Origin: Candidatus Nezhaarchaeales archaeon
GTDB lineage: Archaea > Thermoproteota > Methanomethylicia > Nezhaarchaeales > JAWCJE01
DNA: 44,427 nt
NCBI GenBank assembly: GCA_038853715.1
Contig: JAWCJE010000002.1
Span: forward strand, 74,719 to 119,145
Reading direction: 5' to 3'
Below, one piece after another: positions 8,270-15,902 of the stretch. The notes beneath the pieces are model-generated. The model ran no database searches, had not been told where the DNA came from, and saw only the letters and a list, made by a program, of their open reading frames with translations. The position numbers and the translations under genes were made by a program. Positions within the stretch are counted from its first letter, which is position 1. The number at the start of each line of letters is the position of its first letter.

Positions 8270-8298
8270 CATGTATAACGTTTAACGCCTATATAAAG
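8270..8298 (-). promoter_or_regulatory. tRNA-Gly promoter (TATA box plus shared 12-mer)
   Basis: On the minus strand a TATA box (CTTTATATA, 8290-8298) is followed by ACGTTATACATG (8281-8270), six bases before the tRNA. The same 12-mer follows the TATA box of tRNA-Pro, so it probably spans the transcription start. Confidence 0.55.
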
Positions 8299-8411
8299 CT
8301 TAGACCACCGATTTTAATCAATGGAGAAAACTTTTTGCCGTAACAATACTTCGACGTAATAAACCTTATTAATTTCTTAAGTTAATTTTTAAACTCAAAC
8401 CCGTTTAAAAT

Positions 8412-8486
8412 GCCCCGGTAGTATAGCCAGGTTAAGTATAGCGGCCTCTCGAGCCGCTGGCCCGGGTTCAAATCCCGGCCGGGGCA
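8412..8486 (+). tRNA. tRNA-Glu(CTC)
   Basis: Intron-free, 75 bases. Acceptor GCCCCGG pairs with CCGGGGC, discriminator A8486. Anticodon stem GCGGC/GCCGC encloses loop CTCTCGA, giving anticodon CTC. T arm CCGGG/CCCGG around TTCAAAT. An AT-rich TATA-like run (TTTTTAAAC) lies about 20-27 bases upstream. CCA is not encoded. Confidence 0.95.
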
Positions 8487-8840
8487 TACCTGGTAATGAG
8501 ACTTTATGGTTTTACGTCTACGCTAGCCTTCTAGGTAATGATCAAGACGTAGGTAAGACGCGTTTAAACGTCTCCAACAAACTATGTCTACCGAGGAAGA
8601 AACCAGTATACCAAGTATACGTAAGATCACAAAGTAGACGGCGCCTCCTAAAGCTGATAGGCTCACGCGAGCCCACCTCCCTTGAAACACTTACAATGAT
8701 GGTGCAAATCACTAAAGCCAGATTTTTAATTTTCGGGTTTGCTTGTGTTTTGGCGCTCTGATGATAGGATATATACCATACGTGGCGTTAAGAAGCTTTT
8801 TATAACTGAAAACCCCTTAAATCAAAAAGGGGGGTACTGA
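8487..8840. other. Intergenic region upstream of tRNA-Leu
   Basis: About 350 bases without a recognisable gene on either strand. The only functional signal seen is a TATA-like TTTTTATA at about 8797-8804 that fits a promoter for tRNA-Leu. A CTGATGA and a later CTGA loosely resemble C and D boxes but no internal C'/D' pair was found. Confidence 0.4.
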
Positions 8841-8995
8841 GCGGGGTAGCTGCTATATAGCAGCTACGCAAGTCGCCAAGTCTGGTCAAAGGCGCAGGTG
8901 CGCTTCGTACGCTGCGACGCTTAGGTCCCCCTCAGGGATTAGGTTAAGACACCCTGTCCCGTAGGGGTTCGTGGGTTCAAATCCCACCCCCCGCA
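8841..8995 (+). tRNA. tRNA-Leu(TAG) with three introns, one in the acceptor stem
   Basis: The genomic copy is 155 bases; a class II cloverleaf of 85 bases appears only after removing three introns. Intron 1 (8847-8871, 25 nt) splits acceptor positions 6/7, so GCGGGG + G pairs with CCCCCGC (8988-8994); it contains a perfect hairpin GTAGCTGC/GCAGCTAC. Intron 2 (8899-8918, 20 nt) lies at 30/31 in the anticodon stem. Intron 3 (8926-8950, 25 nt) is at the canonical 37/38. The joined anticodon arm is CAGGG-CTTAGGA-CCCTG, anticodon TAG at 8922-8924. The D arm is GCC...GGC, the variable arm is long (TCCCGTAGGGG), the T arm is GTGGG/CCCAC, and the discriminator is A8995. Confidence 0.88.
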
Positions 8996-9011
8996 CTAAT
9001 TTACTAGTAAA
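8979..9011 (+). repeat. Left copy of tRNA-Leu 3'-end repeat (att-like)
   Basis: The last 17 bases of tRNA-Leu plus about 16 bases downstream recur, slightly diverged, at 9616-9648 in the same orientation. This is the pattern left by site-specific integration into a tRNA 3' end. This copy is the one that completes the functional tRNA. Confidence 0.5.
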
Positions 9012-9033
9012 ATTGTTAAATCCTTGAACATTG

Positions 9034-9102
9034 GAGGCCGTTGCAATACTCATCATTTGAGTTGACTAGTTAAGTGCTTGTTGGGAGTTCTGTAATAGGC
9101 TC
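9034..9102 (+). repeat. 70-bp imperfect palindromic element, copy B
   Basis: GAGGCCG-TTGCAATACTC (from 9034) and GAGTTCTGTAA-TAGGCTC (to 9102) form imperfect terminal inverted repeats around a TTGACTAGTTAA centre. It is the most diverged of the plus-oriented copies. It lies 39 bases after tRNA-Leu, inside the segment bounded by the duplicated tRNA 3' end. Confidence 0.7.
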
Positions 9103-9775
9103 GTTGTTTATCTTTTTATGGTAAGAAATGATAAGCTTTTTGGTATGGTATACGAACAAGGAAGTACCTAGTGACATGTTTTCTAGAGGGCTAGAGAGTC
9201 TAAAGGTGGTGGTCTGGTTAGTGAGCGCTTTATTCGATGTCGCTTTCTTTCTCCACGGCTCAAACTCGTCTAAGTAGGCTTCAATGCCTCACACCTCGTA
9301 TTTATCCAGCTTCACATCGAAGCCCAACCTTAACATTCCTTTATATCATGGCTCCAATGGCTCTGACTTTTATAGCCTATAACTCGCATCACTTCCGCAG
9401 GCGCAGGAGACTCGCGTCTAATCTTACTAAACCACGCCGAATAAACCAAAGCCTACCCCTACTATGGGTGAGAACGTCCTTCTCTATCCCTTCACGGAAG
9501 ATACTAAACATTAAAAATGAACCAACAATTATTTGTGAACCGCTAAAACACACCGTAAGAAACTACTAGAACAAACAAAAGGCTTAACAAGAATTATATC
9601 AGCAAATTGATGCCGAAATCCCACCCCTGCACCGATTTATCAGTAAACTATAAAAAAAGCTTACACGTTATTTATTTCTATTGATGGTTGTGGCAAGCTA
9701 AAGATCTATCAGGCGCTTAGGTGTAGGAAAGGTGAAGAAGGCCGCTAAAACTTTAAAGCGGAGGAGGGTGATGGC
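9103..9775. other. Decayed segment between the tRNA-Leu repeat copies, and GH130 leader
   Basis: No convincing gene. A 110-codon open frame exists at 9237-9569 but matches nothing I recognise. The third frame across about 9235-9600 has a protein-like but stop-ridden reading, suggesting a degraded gene. The 3' copy of the tRNA-Leu end lies at 9616-9648. From about 9740 the strand turns purine-rich and ends in GGAGGAGGGTGATGGC, a Shine-Dalgarno for the gene at 9776. Confidence 0.35.
9616..9648 (+). repeat. Right copy of tRNA-Leu 3'-end repeat (att-like)
   Basis: Begins AAATCCCACCCC, continues GCACC.ATTTA and ends CAGTAAAC, matching about 28 of 34 positions of the tRNA-Leu 3' end and its downstream flank at 8979-9011. 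No other tRNA part is present, so it is not a tRNA gene. It would be the distal attachment-site remnant of an element about 640 bp long, now decayed. Confidence 0.5.
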
Positions 9776-11695
9776 ATGATTAAAAGGTGCGATGAAAACC
9801 CCATTCTCATCCCTGTAAGAGAGAATTCGTGGGAAGCGTTCGCAGTCTTTAACCCATCGGTGGTTAAGAAGGATGGTAAATACTATATGCTTTATCGCGC
9901 TATGTCTTCCTCAGACTTCTTAAGGAGGCAGTACTCATCTTACAGTTGTATAGGTATCGCGGAGAGCAAAGATGGTATTCACTTCTTAGAGAGGAGGAGG
10001 TTCATATACCCGGAACGGGATTGGGAGAGGTTTGGCTGTGAGGATCCAAGAGTTGTATACTTAGATGGAAAATACTACATATTCTACACGGCGATCTCAG
10101 CCCTCCCTCCAACGGCGGCATCAATAAAGGTTGGAGTGGCAATAAGTAGGGACCTAAAAACCTTGGATGGTAAATACCTTGTAACGCCTTTCAACGCGAA
10201 GGCGATGACCCTATTCCCAAGGAGGATAAAGGGGAGGATTCACGCGATCCTAACCGTGAACACAGATACACCGCCAGCGTATATAGCTATTGCGCAGCTT
10301 AGTGACTATCCAGAACTTTGGTATAGCGAGCTTGAAAAGTGGTATGAGAATCTTAAGGACCACGTTTTAACCCCGGATCCGAGGAGGTCCAAGCTAGACC
10401 ATATAGAGGTTGGGGCAACACCGATTGAGGTTGAGGATGGATGGCTACTTATATACTCCTACATTCAAAACTACTTCTCCCCAACGGAGGAAAGGATTTT
10501 CGGTGTTGAAGCCTTACTACTCGATAAGGAGGATCCGAGATTAATTATCGAGAAGACGGATTACCCCTTTATGGTTCCTGAGGAAGTTTATGAAGTTTAT
10601 GGGCACGTACCTAAGGTTGTTTTTCCAACATCAGCCATCCTTGAAGACGGGCAAATACGGCTATATTATGGCGCCGCAGATACCTTATGTTGTTGCTCAA
10701 CTATTAATTACAAGTACCTTAGAAAATACATAATGAAGAGCTTTAGAAGGCCGGTATTTGAAAGGTATCCTAAGAACCCCATAATAAAGCCTGAAAAATG
10801 GCTTGAATGGAGGTATTTAGCAACGTTTAACCCAGCAGCCATAGAGCTTGAAGGTAAAATATACATATTGTTCAGAGCCCTCTCAGCAGATAAAACATCT
10901 ACCATAGGCCTCGCAGTAAGCGAAAACGGTTACGAGGTTACGGAGGTACTCGATGAGCCAATCTACATTCCGAGGGAGCCCTTCGAAATGAAGCTTACAC
11001 CCGGACATTCAGGTTGTGAGGATCCTAGGATCGTTAGGATGGATGATAAGCTCTACATGTTTTACACAGCCTACGACAACGTTAACCCCCCTAGAGTTGC
11101 CGTAACCTCCATACGCGTCGAGGACTTCCTTAATAGGAACTGGAAGTGGTCTCGGCCGAGGATAATCTCCTACCCGGGTATAGACGATAAAAATGCGTGT
11201 ATAATACCGGAGAGGATTAGTGGAAAGCTATTCTACATTCATAGAGCAGGAGGGGTAAACATCGTATATGACTATATAGATTCCATCGAAAGCGTTGATA
11301 CCAGTAGCTTAATATCTAACATTCTACTCTCGCCGCGTCCTGGTATGTGGGATGGGAAGAAGCTAGGGCTCGCCGCGCCGCCAATTAAAACCGATAGAGG
11401 ATGGTTACTATTCTACCACGGTGTATCTCCCTCTAACTTCTATAGCGTAGGAGCTGCTTTACTAGAATTAAATAACCCGGAGAGAATAATAGCTAGAACA
11501 TTATCACCCCTCCTATCCCCGGAGACGAGTTATGAAAGAGAAGGATACGTAAGAAACGTTGTTTTCCCATGTGGCGCTATTTTAAGGGGAAGGAAGATCT
11601 TTCTATACTATGGAGCCGCTGATACCTATGTATGTGTTGCCACCGCGAACCTTGAAGACGTTCTCGATCACCTACTACCTATTGAAGAGTACTAA
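9776..11695 (+). CDS. Tandem-domain GH130 protein, second copy
   Basis: 639 residues, the same two-module GH130 design as the gene at 4775. Module 1 (about 1-320) opens RCDENPILIPV, has FGCEDPRVVYL and closes YYGAADTLCCCSTINY. Module 2 (about 328-639) opens RYPKNPIIKPE, has SGCEDPRIVRM and closes YYGAADTYVCVATANL. Here module 1 keeps the usual FNPS/FNPG-type turn (VFNPSVV). Equivalent modules of the two tandem proteins resemble each other more than the two modules within one protein, so fusion came before the gene duplication. Strong Shine-Dalgarno GGAGGAGGGTG before ATG. No signal peptide. Confidence 0.85.
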   Translation: MIKRCDENPILIPVRENSWEAFAVFNPSVVKKDGKYYMLYRAMSSSDFLRRQYSSYSCIGIAESKDGIHFLERRRFIYPERDWERFGCEDPRVVYLDGKYYIFYTAISALPPTAASIKVGVAISRDLKTLDGKYLVTPFNAKAMTLFPRRIKGRIHAILTVNTDTPPAYIAIAQLSDYPELWYSELEKWYENLKDHVLTPDPRRSKLDHIEVGATPIEVEDGWLLIYSYIQNYFSPTEERIFGVEALLLDKEDPRLIIEKTDYPFMVPEEVYEVYGHVPKVVFPTSAILEDGQIRLYYGAADTLCCCSTINYKYLRKYIMKSFRRPVFERYPKNPIIKPEKWLEWRYLATFNPAAIELEGKIYILFRALSADKTSTIGLAVSENGYEVTEVLDEPIYIPREPFEMKLTPGHSGCEDPRIVRMDDKLYMFYTAYDNVNPPRVAVTSIRVEDFLNRNWKWSRPRIISYPGIDDKNACIIPERISGKLFYIHRAGGVNIVYDYIDSIESVDTSSLISNILLSPRPGMWDGKKLGLAAPPIKTDRGWLLFYHGVSPSNFYSVGAALLELNNPERIIARTLSPLLSPETSYEREGYVRNVVFPCGAILRGRKIFLYYGAADTYVCVATANLEDVLDHLLPIEEY

Positions 11696-11877
11696 TAAGC
11701 TGACGCGTTTGGCCGTCGAGGAAAAACTATAACGTCTTCTAAAGTATCCAGATCACCGCATAAGGCCGAACGAGGAGTTACCCGATGTGAAGGATGTAGG
11801 CGCAGGTATCACGGCGATAAGCCGTTACTCGCGTGGAACGAGTACGAGGAAACGATAGTAAGGATAGGTGAGCTGCC
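11696..11877 (+). pseudogene. Decayed coding remnant, possibly related to the NrdD C-terminus
   Basis: Two reading frames together give a protein-like string: one frame reads KYPDHRIRPNEELPDVKDV, the other continues RYHGDKPLLAWNEYEETIV before a stop. The DNA stretch AAGCCGTTA...TGGAACGAG at about 11820-11845 parallels the NrdD tail at 40-63 in this window. A frameshift separates the halves and no start is seen. Identity as an NrdD remnant is tentative. Confidence 0.3.
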
Positions 11878-12423
11878 GTGACTCAGCCATCGCTTACGGC
11901 CTTCTTCAACCGCGAACGATTAATAGCGGAACAGCTATGCCTACTCTTCGCTGGTAGGCTCCACGAAGCGTTAAAGGAGTTCCTAGAGAAGAACAGGGAA
12001 GCACTAATCCTAAGGTGGTTAAGATGTTCGAGAAGGAGCTACCGAACATCGAGAGCGCGAACAACCCGGTCAAGGTCATGGCGTACGCAATGTGGACGTA
12101 CAACTAGCTGGCTAACCTAGGCGTAATGGCAGGCGTAGGCCAGACGGTCCACACCTCCCTTACGGAGAAGAGAAAGCGATACCAGAACACCTAGATAGGT
12201 AAAGCACTAAGAAGCTTCTAATAGCTATATCGACGGCGTTAAACGCACAATATATTCCTAGGGAGTGGTTTGGATGGGGGAAAGGGTTTAAGGGAAGTAC
12301 GATAAGATATTCGAAGGACTTGAAAGAAGTATTGAGGCCTACTTCCGAGCCCAAAAGCCCCTTAAACCTAATAGAACGGGTTTAAACTACATAACCTTTA
12401 AAGCATCGGTACCGCAGTATTAA
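11878..12423 (+). pseudogene. Broken coiled-coil family gene, copy 1
   Basis: An N-terminal part reads SLTAFFNRERLIAEQLCLLF and on to EFLEKNREAL; after a frameshift near 12005 the reading continues KVVKMFEKELPNIESANNPV and AYAMWTYN, a stop, then LANLGVMAGVGQTVHTSLTE. After more damage the C-terminal block KYDKIFEGLERSIEAYFRAQ-KPL is in frame to TAA 12421-12423. The last block matches the coiled-coil family also found at 18148, 21465 and 44030. At least one frameshift and two stops make it a pseudogene. Function of the parent family is unknown. Confidence 0.55.
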
Positions 12424-12451
12424 TGCGCTACGCACTTAAAGCTTTAACAAG
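12331..12451 (+). repeat. 121-bp near-identical repeat, copy 1
   Basis: From ATTGAGGCC to TTTAACAAG this segment matches 21530-21650 with only three mismatches, all in the first 40 bases; the last 80 or so bases are identical. It includes the end of the coiled-coil remnant and about 30 bases beyond its stop. Direct orientation. Such identity points to recent duplication or gene conversion. Confidence 0.9.
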
Positions 12452-12730
12452 GTGGGTCTTATAGCCTACACCATAGCTTAATTCTTTAAGGTAACCGGTA
12501 GGAAGGTTCAGTTGATCCTTAGGGGGCCCCTCAAGGCCTTTATGGCTTAACTTAGAACTCATCTCTAAATTCTTCTGCACCTTAAATGTATTGTTACATA
12601 TGCTATGAAGTCGTCTCAAAAACCCTTAACAAAGGGTTGATCAGTCAGTAAAAAAAGAGTCTTTAGACGAGTTCTTAGATTAAACCGTAAAGCATTATAC
12701 TCTCCTAACAATACTAGCTGGGGTTAAAGA
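12452..12730. other. Intergenic region with possible minus-strand fragment
   Basis: No gene on the plus strand. On the minus strand, 12428-12619 is open for 63 codons and includes KGLEGPPKDQLNLPTGYLKE, which looks protein-like but is not recognised; it runs into the 121-bp repeat, so it would be truncated. The CBS gene starts at GTG 12731 without an obvious Shine-Dalgarno. Confidence 0.25.
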
Positions 12731-13036
12731 GTGGGGAAGCTTAAAGTTAAAGATTTAATGAGACGCGAAGTAGTAACGATCGACGCTGGGAAAACGGTGG
12801 TTAAAGCCGCTAGGTTCATGGTGGAGAGGAAGCTTGGAAGCCTTATAGTTATTGGGGGAAAACCAATAGGGATTATTACCGAGAGGGATATTGCGAGGAA
12901 GGTCGTAGCCAAGGGATTACCTTTAATAACCAAGGTGGGCGAGGTAGCTTCGAAGCCACTAATAGCCGTAGGGCCTGACGATACATTGCTTGAAGCTATA
13001 AGCGTTATGAAGTATAATGTTATTAGGAGGTACTAG
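12731..13036 (+). CDS. CBS-domain protein, C-terminally truncated
   Basis: 101 residues. The first CBS motif is complete (VKDLMRREVVTIDAGKTVVK ... GKPIGIITERDIARKVV, about 5-57). The second begins KVGEVASKPLIAVGPDDTLL and should continue through a 'VMxxxNIRRLPVV..GKLVGIVT' block, but the frame stops right after VMKYNVIRRY. About 30-35 residues, the last strands and helix of the second CBS motif, are missing. CBS pairs bind adenine nucleotides or SAM and regulate partner proteins. It ends 30 bases before uL15, where uL30 would normally be found. Possibly a pseudogene or a protein that works with a partial second motif. Confidence 0.7.
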   Translation: MGKLKVKDLMRREVVTIDAGKTVVKAARFMVERKLGSLIVIGGKPIGIITERDIARKVVAKGLPLITKVGEVASKPLIAVGPDDTLLEAISVMKYNVIRRY

Positions 13037-13066
13037 TGAAGGTTAAGGATGAAGAGGTAGAGGCTT

Positions 13067-13510
13067 TTGTACATTCCAAGAAGGGCGAAAGCTTCAAGGA
13101 AGCGCAGAGGCAGTAGAACCTGCGGTTGGGGTAGGGTAGGACAGCATAGAAAAAGCGGGAGTAAAGGTGGTCATGGGCGCGCTGGCCTACATAAACATAA
13201 GTGGTCTTGGACCGTTAAATACGGCGAGAACGCCTTCGGAAAGGAAGGGTTTAAACGCCCACTAAAGCTCATTCCTCCCACAATAGAAATAAACGTTGGA
13301 GAGCTAAGCGAACTAGCCGATAAGTTACTTGCTTCGGGGCAGGCTACGTTTGAAGAAGGTATCCAACTTCTAGATGGAAGCGTCTTCGGCTTTAATAAGG
13401 TTTTAGGACGTGGTAGAGTTAAACGGCCGTTAATCGTTAAGGCTGCTGCCTTCTCTGAAGGAGCAAAGAAGAAGATAGAAGCTGCTGGCGGTAAGTGTTT
13501 AAAGGTTTAA
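13067..13510 (+). CDS. rpl15: Large ribosomal subunit protein uL15
   Basis: 147 residues. RKRRGSRTCGWGRVGQHRKS (11-30), GSKGGHGRAGLHKHKW and the C-terminal GRGRVKRPLIVKAAAFSEGA block are diagnostic of archaeal uL15. An in-frame TAG at 13058-13060 and the lack of any ATG or GTG before the conserved region make TTG 13067 the only workable start. It lies 11 bases before the SecY start, the ancestral rpl15-secY order. Confidence 0.95.
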   Translation: MYIPRRAKASRKRRGSRTCGWGRVGQHRKSGSKGGHGRAGLHKHKWSWTVKYGENAFGKEGFKRPLKLIPPTIEINVGELSELADKLLASGQATFEEGIQLLDGSVFGFNKVLGRGRVKRPLIVKAAAFSEGAKKKIEAAGGKCLKV

Positions 13511-13521
13511 GGGGCCTCATT

Positions 13522-14937
13522 ATGGCGAGGCTTATAGACTTCATTGAACCGGTAATGCATTACCTCCCCGAAGCTAAGAAGCCGATCCGCAAGGTAAGCC
13601 TTAAGGAGAAGTTCTTCTGGTCGGGACTAGCTTTAACCGTGTACTTCGTAATGAGCGAGGTAGTACTCTTCGGCGCCGCTACGGAGCGTGGACGTATTGG
13701 AGAGCTAGCCTTCATGAACATAGTGTTCGCATCTAAGAACGGGACCTTGATGCATTTAGGCGTAGGACCAATAGTAACAGCCGGCTTAATAATGCAACTA
13801 CTTGTTGGAGCCAAACTAATAAAGCTAGACTTTACTAATCCCCGCGATAAAGCGCTATTTACTGGGGCCCAAAAGTTTTTAACGCTTGTTGTCGCCGCCA
13901 TCGAAGCAGTAGCCTTTGCTGTTAGCGGTGTTTACGGCCCCATTGGATTACAGCAAGCAGTACTTATAATCCTACAACTTATGACCGCAACGCTAATAGT
14001 CCTACTTCTAGATGAAATGATCCAGAAGGGATGGGGACTCGGTAGTGGCGTAAGCTTATTTATAGCTGGCGGTGTAGCTCAGCAAATATTCTGGTTAAGC
14101 TTCTCTCCAATCCAAGTTGGGGAGGAACCACTAGGAGCTATACCGGCCTTCATAAGCGCTTTAATGCAGGGTAAGGGGATGCTTAACGCGTTCAGCCGCT
14201 CCGAACACGCGCTACCAGATATGGTTGGCTTTATAACCACTGTCGCCGTACTCTTCATGGTTGCCTACTTCGAAGGGATGAGGATCGAAGTCCCCATATC
14301 ATACGCTAAGTATGGCGGTGTAAGAGCTAGGATTCCTCTAAACTTCCTCTACGTTTCAAACATACCAATAATACTTACGTCAGCATTAACCGCTAACCTA
14401 TTCTACTTAACTCAAATACTTTGGAGCAGGTACCCAGATAACTTCCTAGTCAACCTACTAGGTAGTTTTACCGTAACTGAAGCACGATCAAGACTAGTAC
14501 CAACAGGAGGCTTAATCTACTACTTAACGCCACCTAGGGGGATAGTTAGCCTCTACACGCGGCCGCTTCAAGTATTAATTTACAGCTTAATCCTATGCGG
14601 TCTATGCGTATTCTTCGCCATAGCGTGGGTTGAAACCTCCGGGCTTTCAGCTAGAGATCAAGCTGAACGAATAGTTGAATCAGGTCTTCAAGTCCCAGGC
14701 TTTAGAAGCTCCCCTAAGGTTGTAGAGAAAATCCTTGAGAGGTACGTATCGACGCTAACGGTGTTAAGCGGTTTAATGATAGGCCTACTCGCGGTTATAG
14801 CGGATCTACTAAACGCGATAGGTAGCGGGATAGGGATATTGCTCATGGTCGGTATACTCCATAACCTATGGGAGATAATAGCTAGAGAGAGAGCCTTAGA
14901 GATGTACCCGCTACTGGAACGATTATTAAAGAAGTAA
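13522..14937 (+). CDS. secY: Preprotein translocase subunit SecY
   Basis: The channel-forming subunit of the SecYEG/Sec61 translocon. About ten hydrophobic helices; recognisable blocks are the amphipathic N-terminus MARLIDFIEPVMHYLPE, LMHLGVGPIVTAGLIMQLLV (helix 2/plug region), DEMIQKGWGLGSGVSLFI, the cytosolic loop EGMRIEVPISYAKYGGVRAR and the C-terminal GSGIGILLMVGILHNLWE. The frame is open from 13495, but ATG 13522 gives the family N-terminus and avoids overlap with uL15. It is followed two bases later by the DGGGP synthase gene. Confidence 0.96.
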   Translation: MARLIDFIEPVMHYLPEAKKPIRKVSLKEKFFWSGLALTVYFVMSEVVLFGAATERGRIGELAFMNIVFASKNGTLMHLGVGPIVTAGLIMQLLVGAKLIKLDFTNPRDKALFTGAQKFLTLVVAAIEAVAFAVSGVYGPIGLQQAVLIILQLMTATLIVLLLDEMIQKGWGLGSGVSLFIAGGVAQQIFWLSFSPIQVGEEPLGAIPAFISALMQGKGMLNAFSRSEHALPDMVGFITTVAVLFMVAYFEGMRIEVPISYAKYGGVRARIPLNFLYVSNIPIILTSALTANLFYLTQILWSRYPDNFLVNLLGSFTVTEARSRLVPTGGLIYYLTPPRGIVSLYTRPLQVLIYSLILCGLCVFFAIAWVETSGLSARDQAERIVESGLQVPGFRSSPKVVEKILERYVSTLTVLSGLMIGLLAVIADLLNAIGSGIGILLMVGILHNLWEIIARERALEMYPLLERLLKK

Positions 14938-14939
14938 GT

Positions 14940-15803
14940 ATGAACTCGTTTACGCGTGATCAAGGTATGCATCCCTTACTGCACCTTATAAGGCCGGTAA
15001 ACTGTTTAATGGCCAGCATCGCCGTCTTCATAGGATCCTTTATAGCTGGCGGGAGAGCTATCCTCCTGCATCCTTGGCTCTTAATACCCGGTTTTATAGC
15101 TAGCTTTACGTTAGCCGGGGCGGCCATGGCGATAAACGATTACTATGATAGGGAGATCGACGCCATAAATAGACCTGAAAGACCCATACCCAGTGGCGCT
15201 ATTAAGCCTAAGACAGCGCTTACTTATGCTTCTACCCTAATCTTAATCGGTATCCTTCTATCAATCGTTACCCCCCTAAGCTTAATAGTAGCTTTAACGG
15301 CCCTCCTCATCTTCACCGTCTATTCTGCTAAAGGTAAGCGGTACGGGTTAATAGGCAATTTGATGGTTAGTTTCTGCGTAGCTTTAACCTTCATATATGG
15401 AGGGGCCGTAGTGAATAAGGTTCCCTTCACACTTTTAGTTTTCGCCCTCCTAGCCCTCCTTGCTAATACCGGAAGAGAGGTGGTTAAGGGGGTTATTGAC
15501 ATACCCGGAGACCGAAAATGGGGTATTCAAACATTAGCAGTTAAACATGGCGTTAATGTAGCCGTTAAAGTGGCTTCAGCCTTCTACCTAGCGGCCGTAG
15601 CATTAACGCCGTTACCACTACTCTTAGGCTTCGCGAACACTTGGTACATCCTATTGGTAATCATAGCGGACATAGGCTTCCTTCACTTAGTTTTCACACT
15701 ACTTTTAAACCCTTCCCCACGTCAAGCTAAACGGGCTAAAGGATATTCACTCGTATGGATGTTGGTAGGCTTAATTGCCTTCGCCTCCACCCAGTTTCCA
15801 TGA
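14940..15803 (+). CDS. Digeranylgeranylglyceryl phosphate synthase (UbiA family)
   Basis: 287 residues, about eight membrane helices. It adds the second geranylgeranyl chain to GGGP, making the core archaeal ether lipid. The first Asp-rich motif NDYYDREID is at 66-74, followed by NRPERPIPSGAIKP, the hallmark of archaeal DGGGP synthases; the second Asp motif is in VIDIPGDRKWGIQTLAVKHG (about 183-202). Start ATG 14940 is three bases after the SecY stop, so it is probably cotranscribed with secY. ATG 14967 is a possible alternative. Confidence 0.9.
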   Translation: MNSFTRDQGMHPLLHLIRPVNCLMASIAVFIGSFIAGGRAILLHPWLLIPGFIASFTLAGAAMAINDYYDREIDAINRPERPIPSGAIKPKTALTYASTLILIGILLSIVTPLSLIVALTALLIFTVYSAKGKRYGLIGNLMVSFCVALTFIYGGAVVNKVPFTLLVFALLALLANTGREVVKGVIDIPGDRKWGIQTLAVKHGVNVAVKVASAFYLAAVALTPLPLLLGFANTWYILLVIIADIGFLHLVFTLLLNPSPRQAKRAKGYSLVWMLVGLIAFASTQFP

Positions 15804-15902
15804 GCGCCTTAAAACCAATAGGTTTAAGTCTTTAGCTACTGAAAAGCATAAATCATAAAGACCTTAGGAGGTCAATTCGTAAAGGGGTAGACCTTCGTGT
15901 TT

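Noticed and set aside
8755-8810. C/D box sRNA candidate (CTGATGA ... CTGA)
   Set aside because: No internal C'/D' boxes and no terminal stem could be found; the TATA box of tRNA-Leu lies inside it.
9237-9569. 110-codon open frame as a real gene
   Set aside because: Composition is unlike a protein, there is no ribosome-binding site, and another frame of the same DNA has more protein-like but broken content.
9611-9650. A second tRNA at the T-arm-like AAATCCCACCCC sequence
   Set aside because: Only the 3' part of a tRNA is present; no D or anticodon arm upstream.
13560-13901. Minus-strand open frame opposite secY
   Set aside because: Antisense shadow of a well conserved gene.
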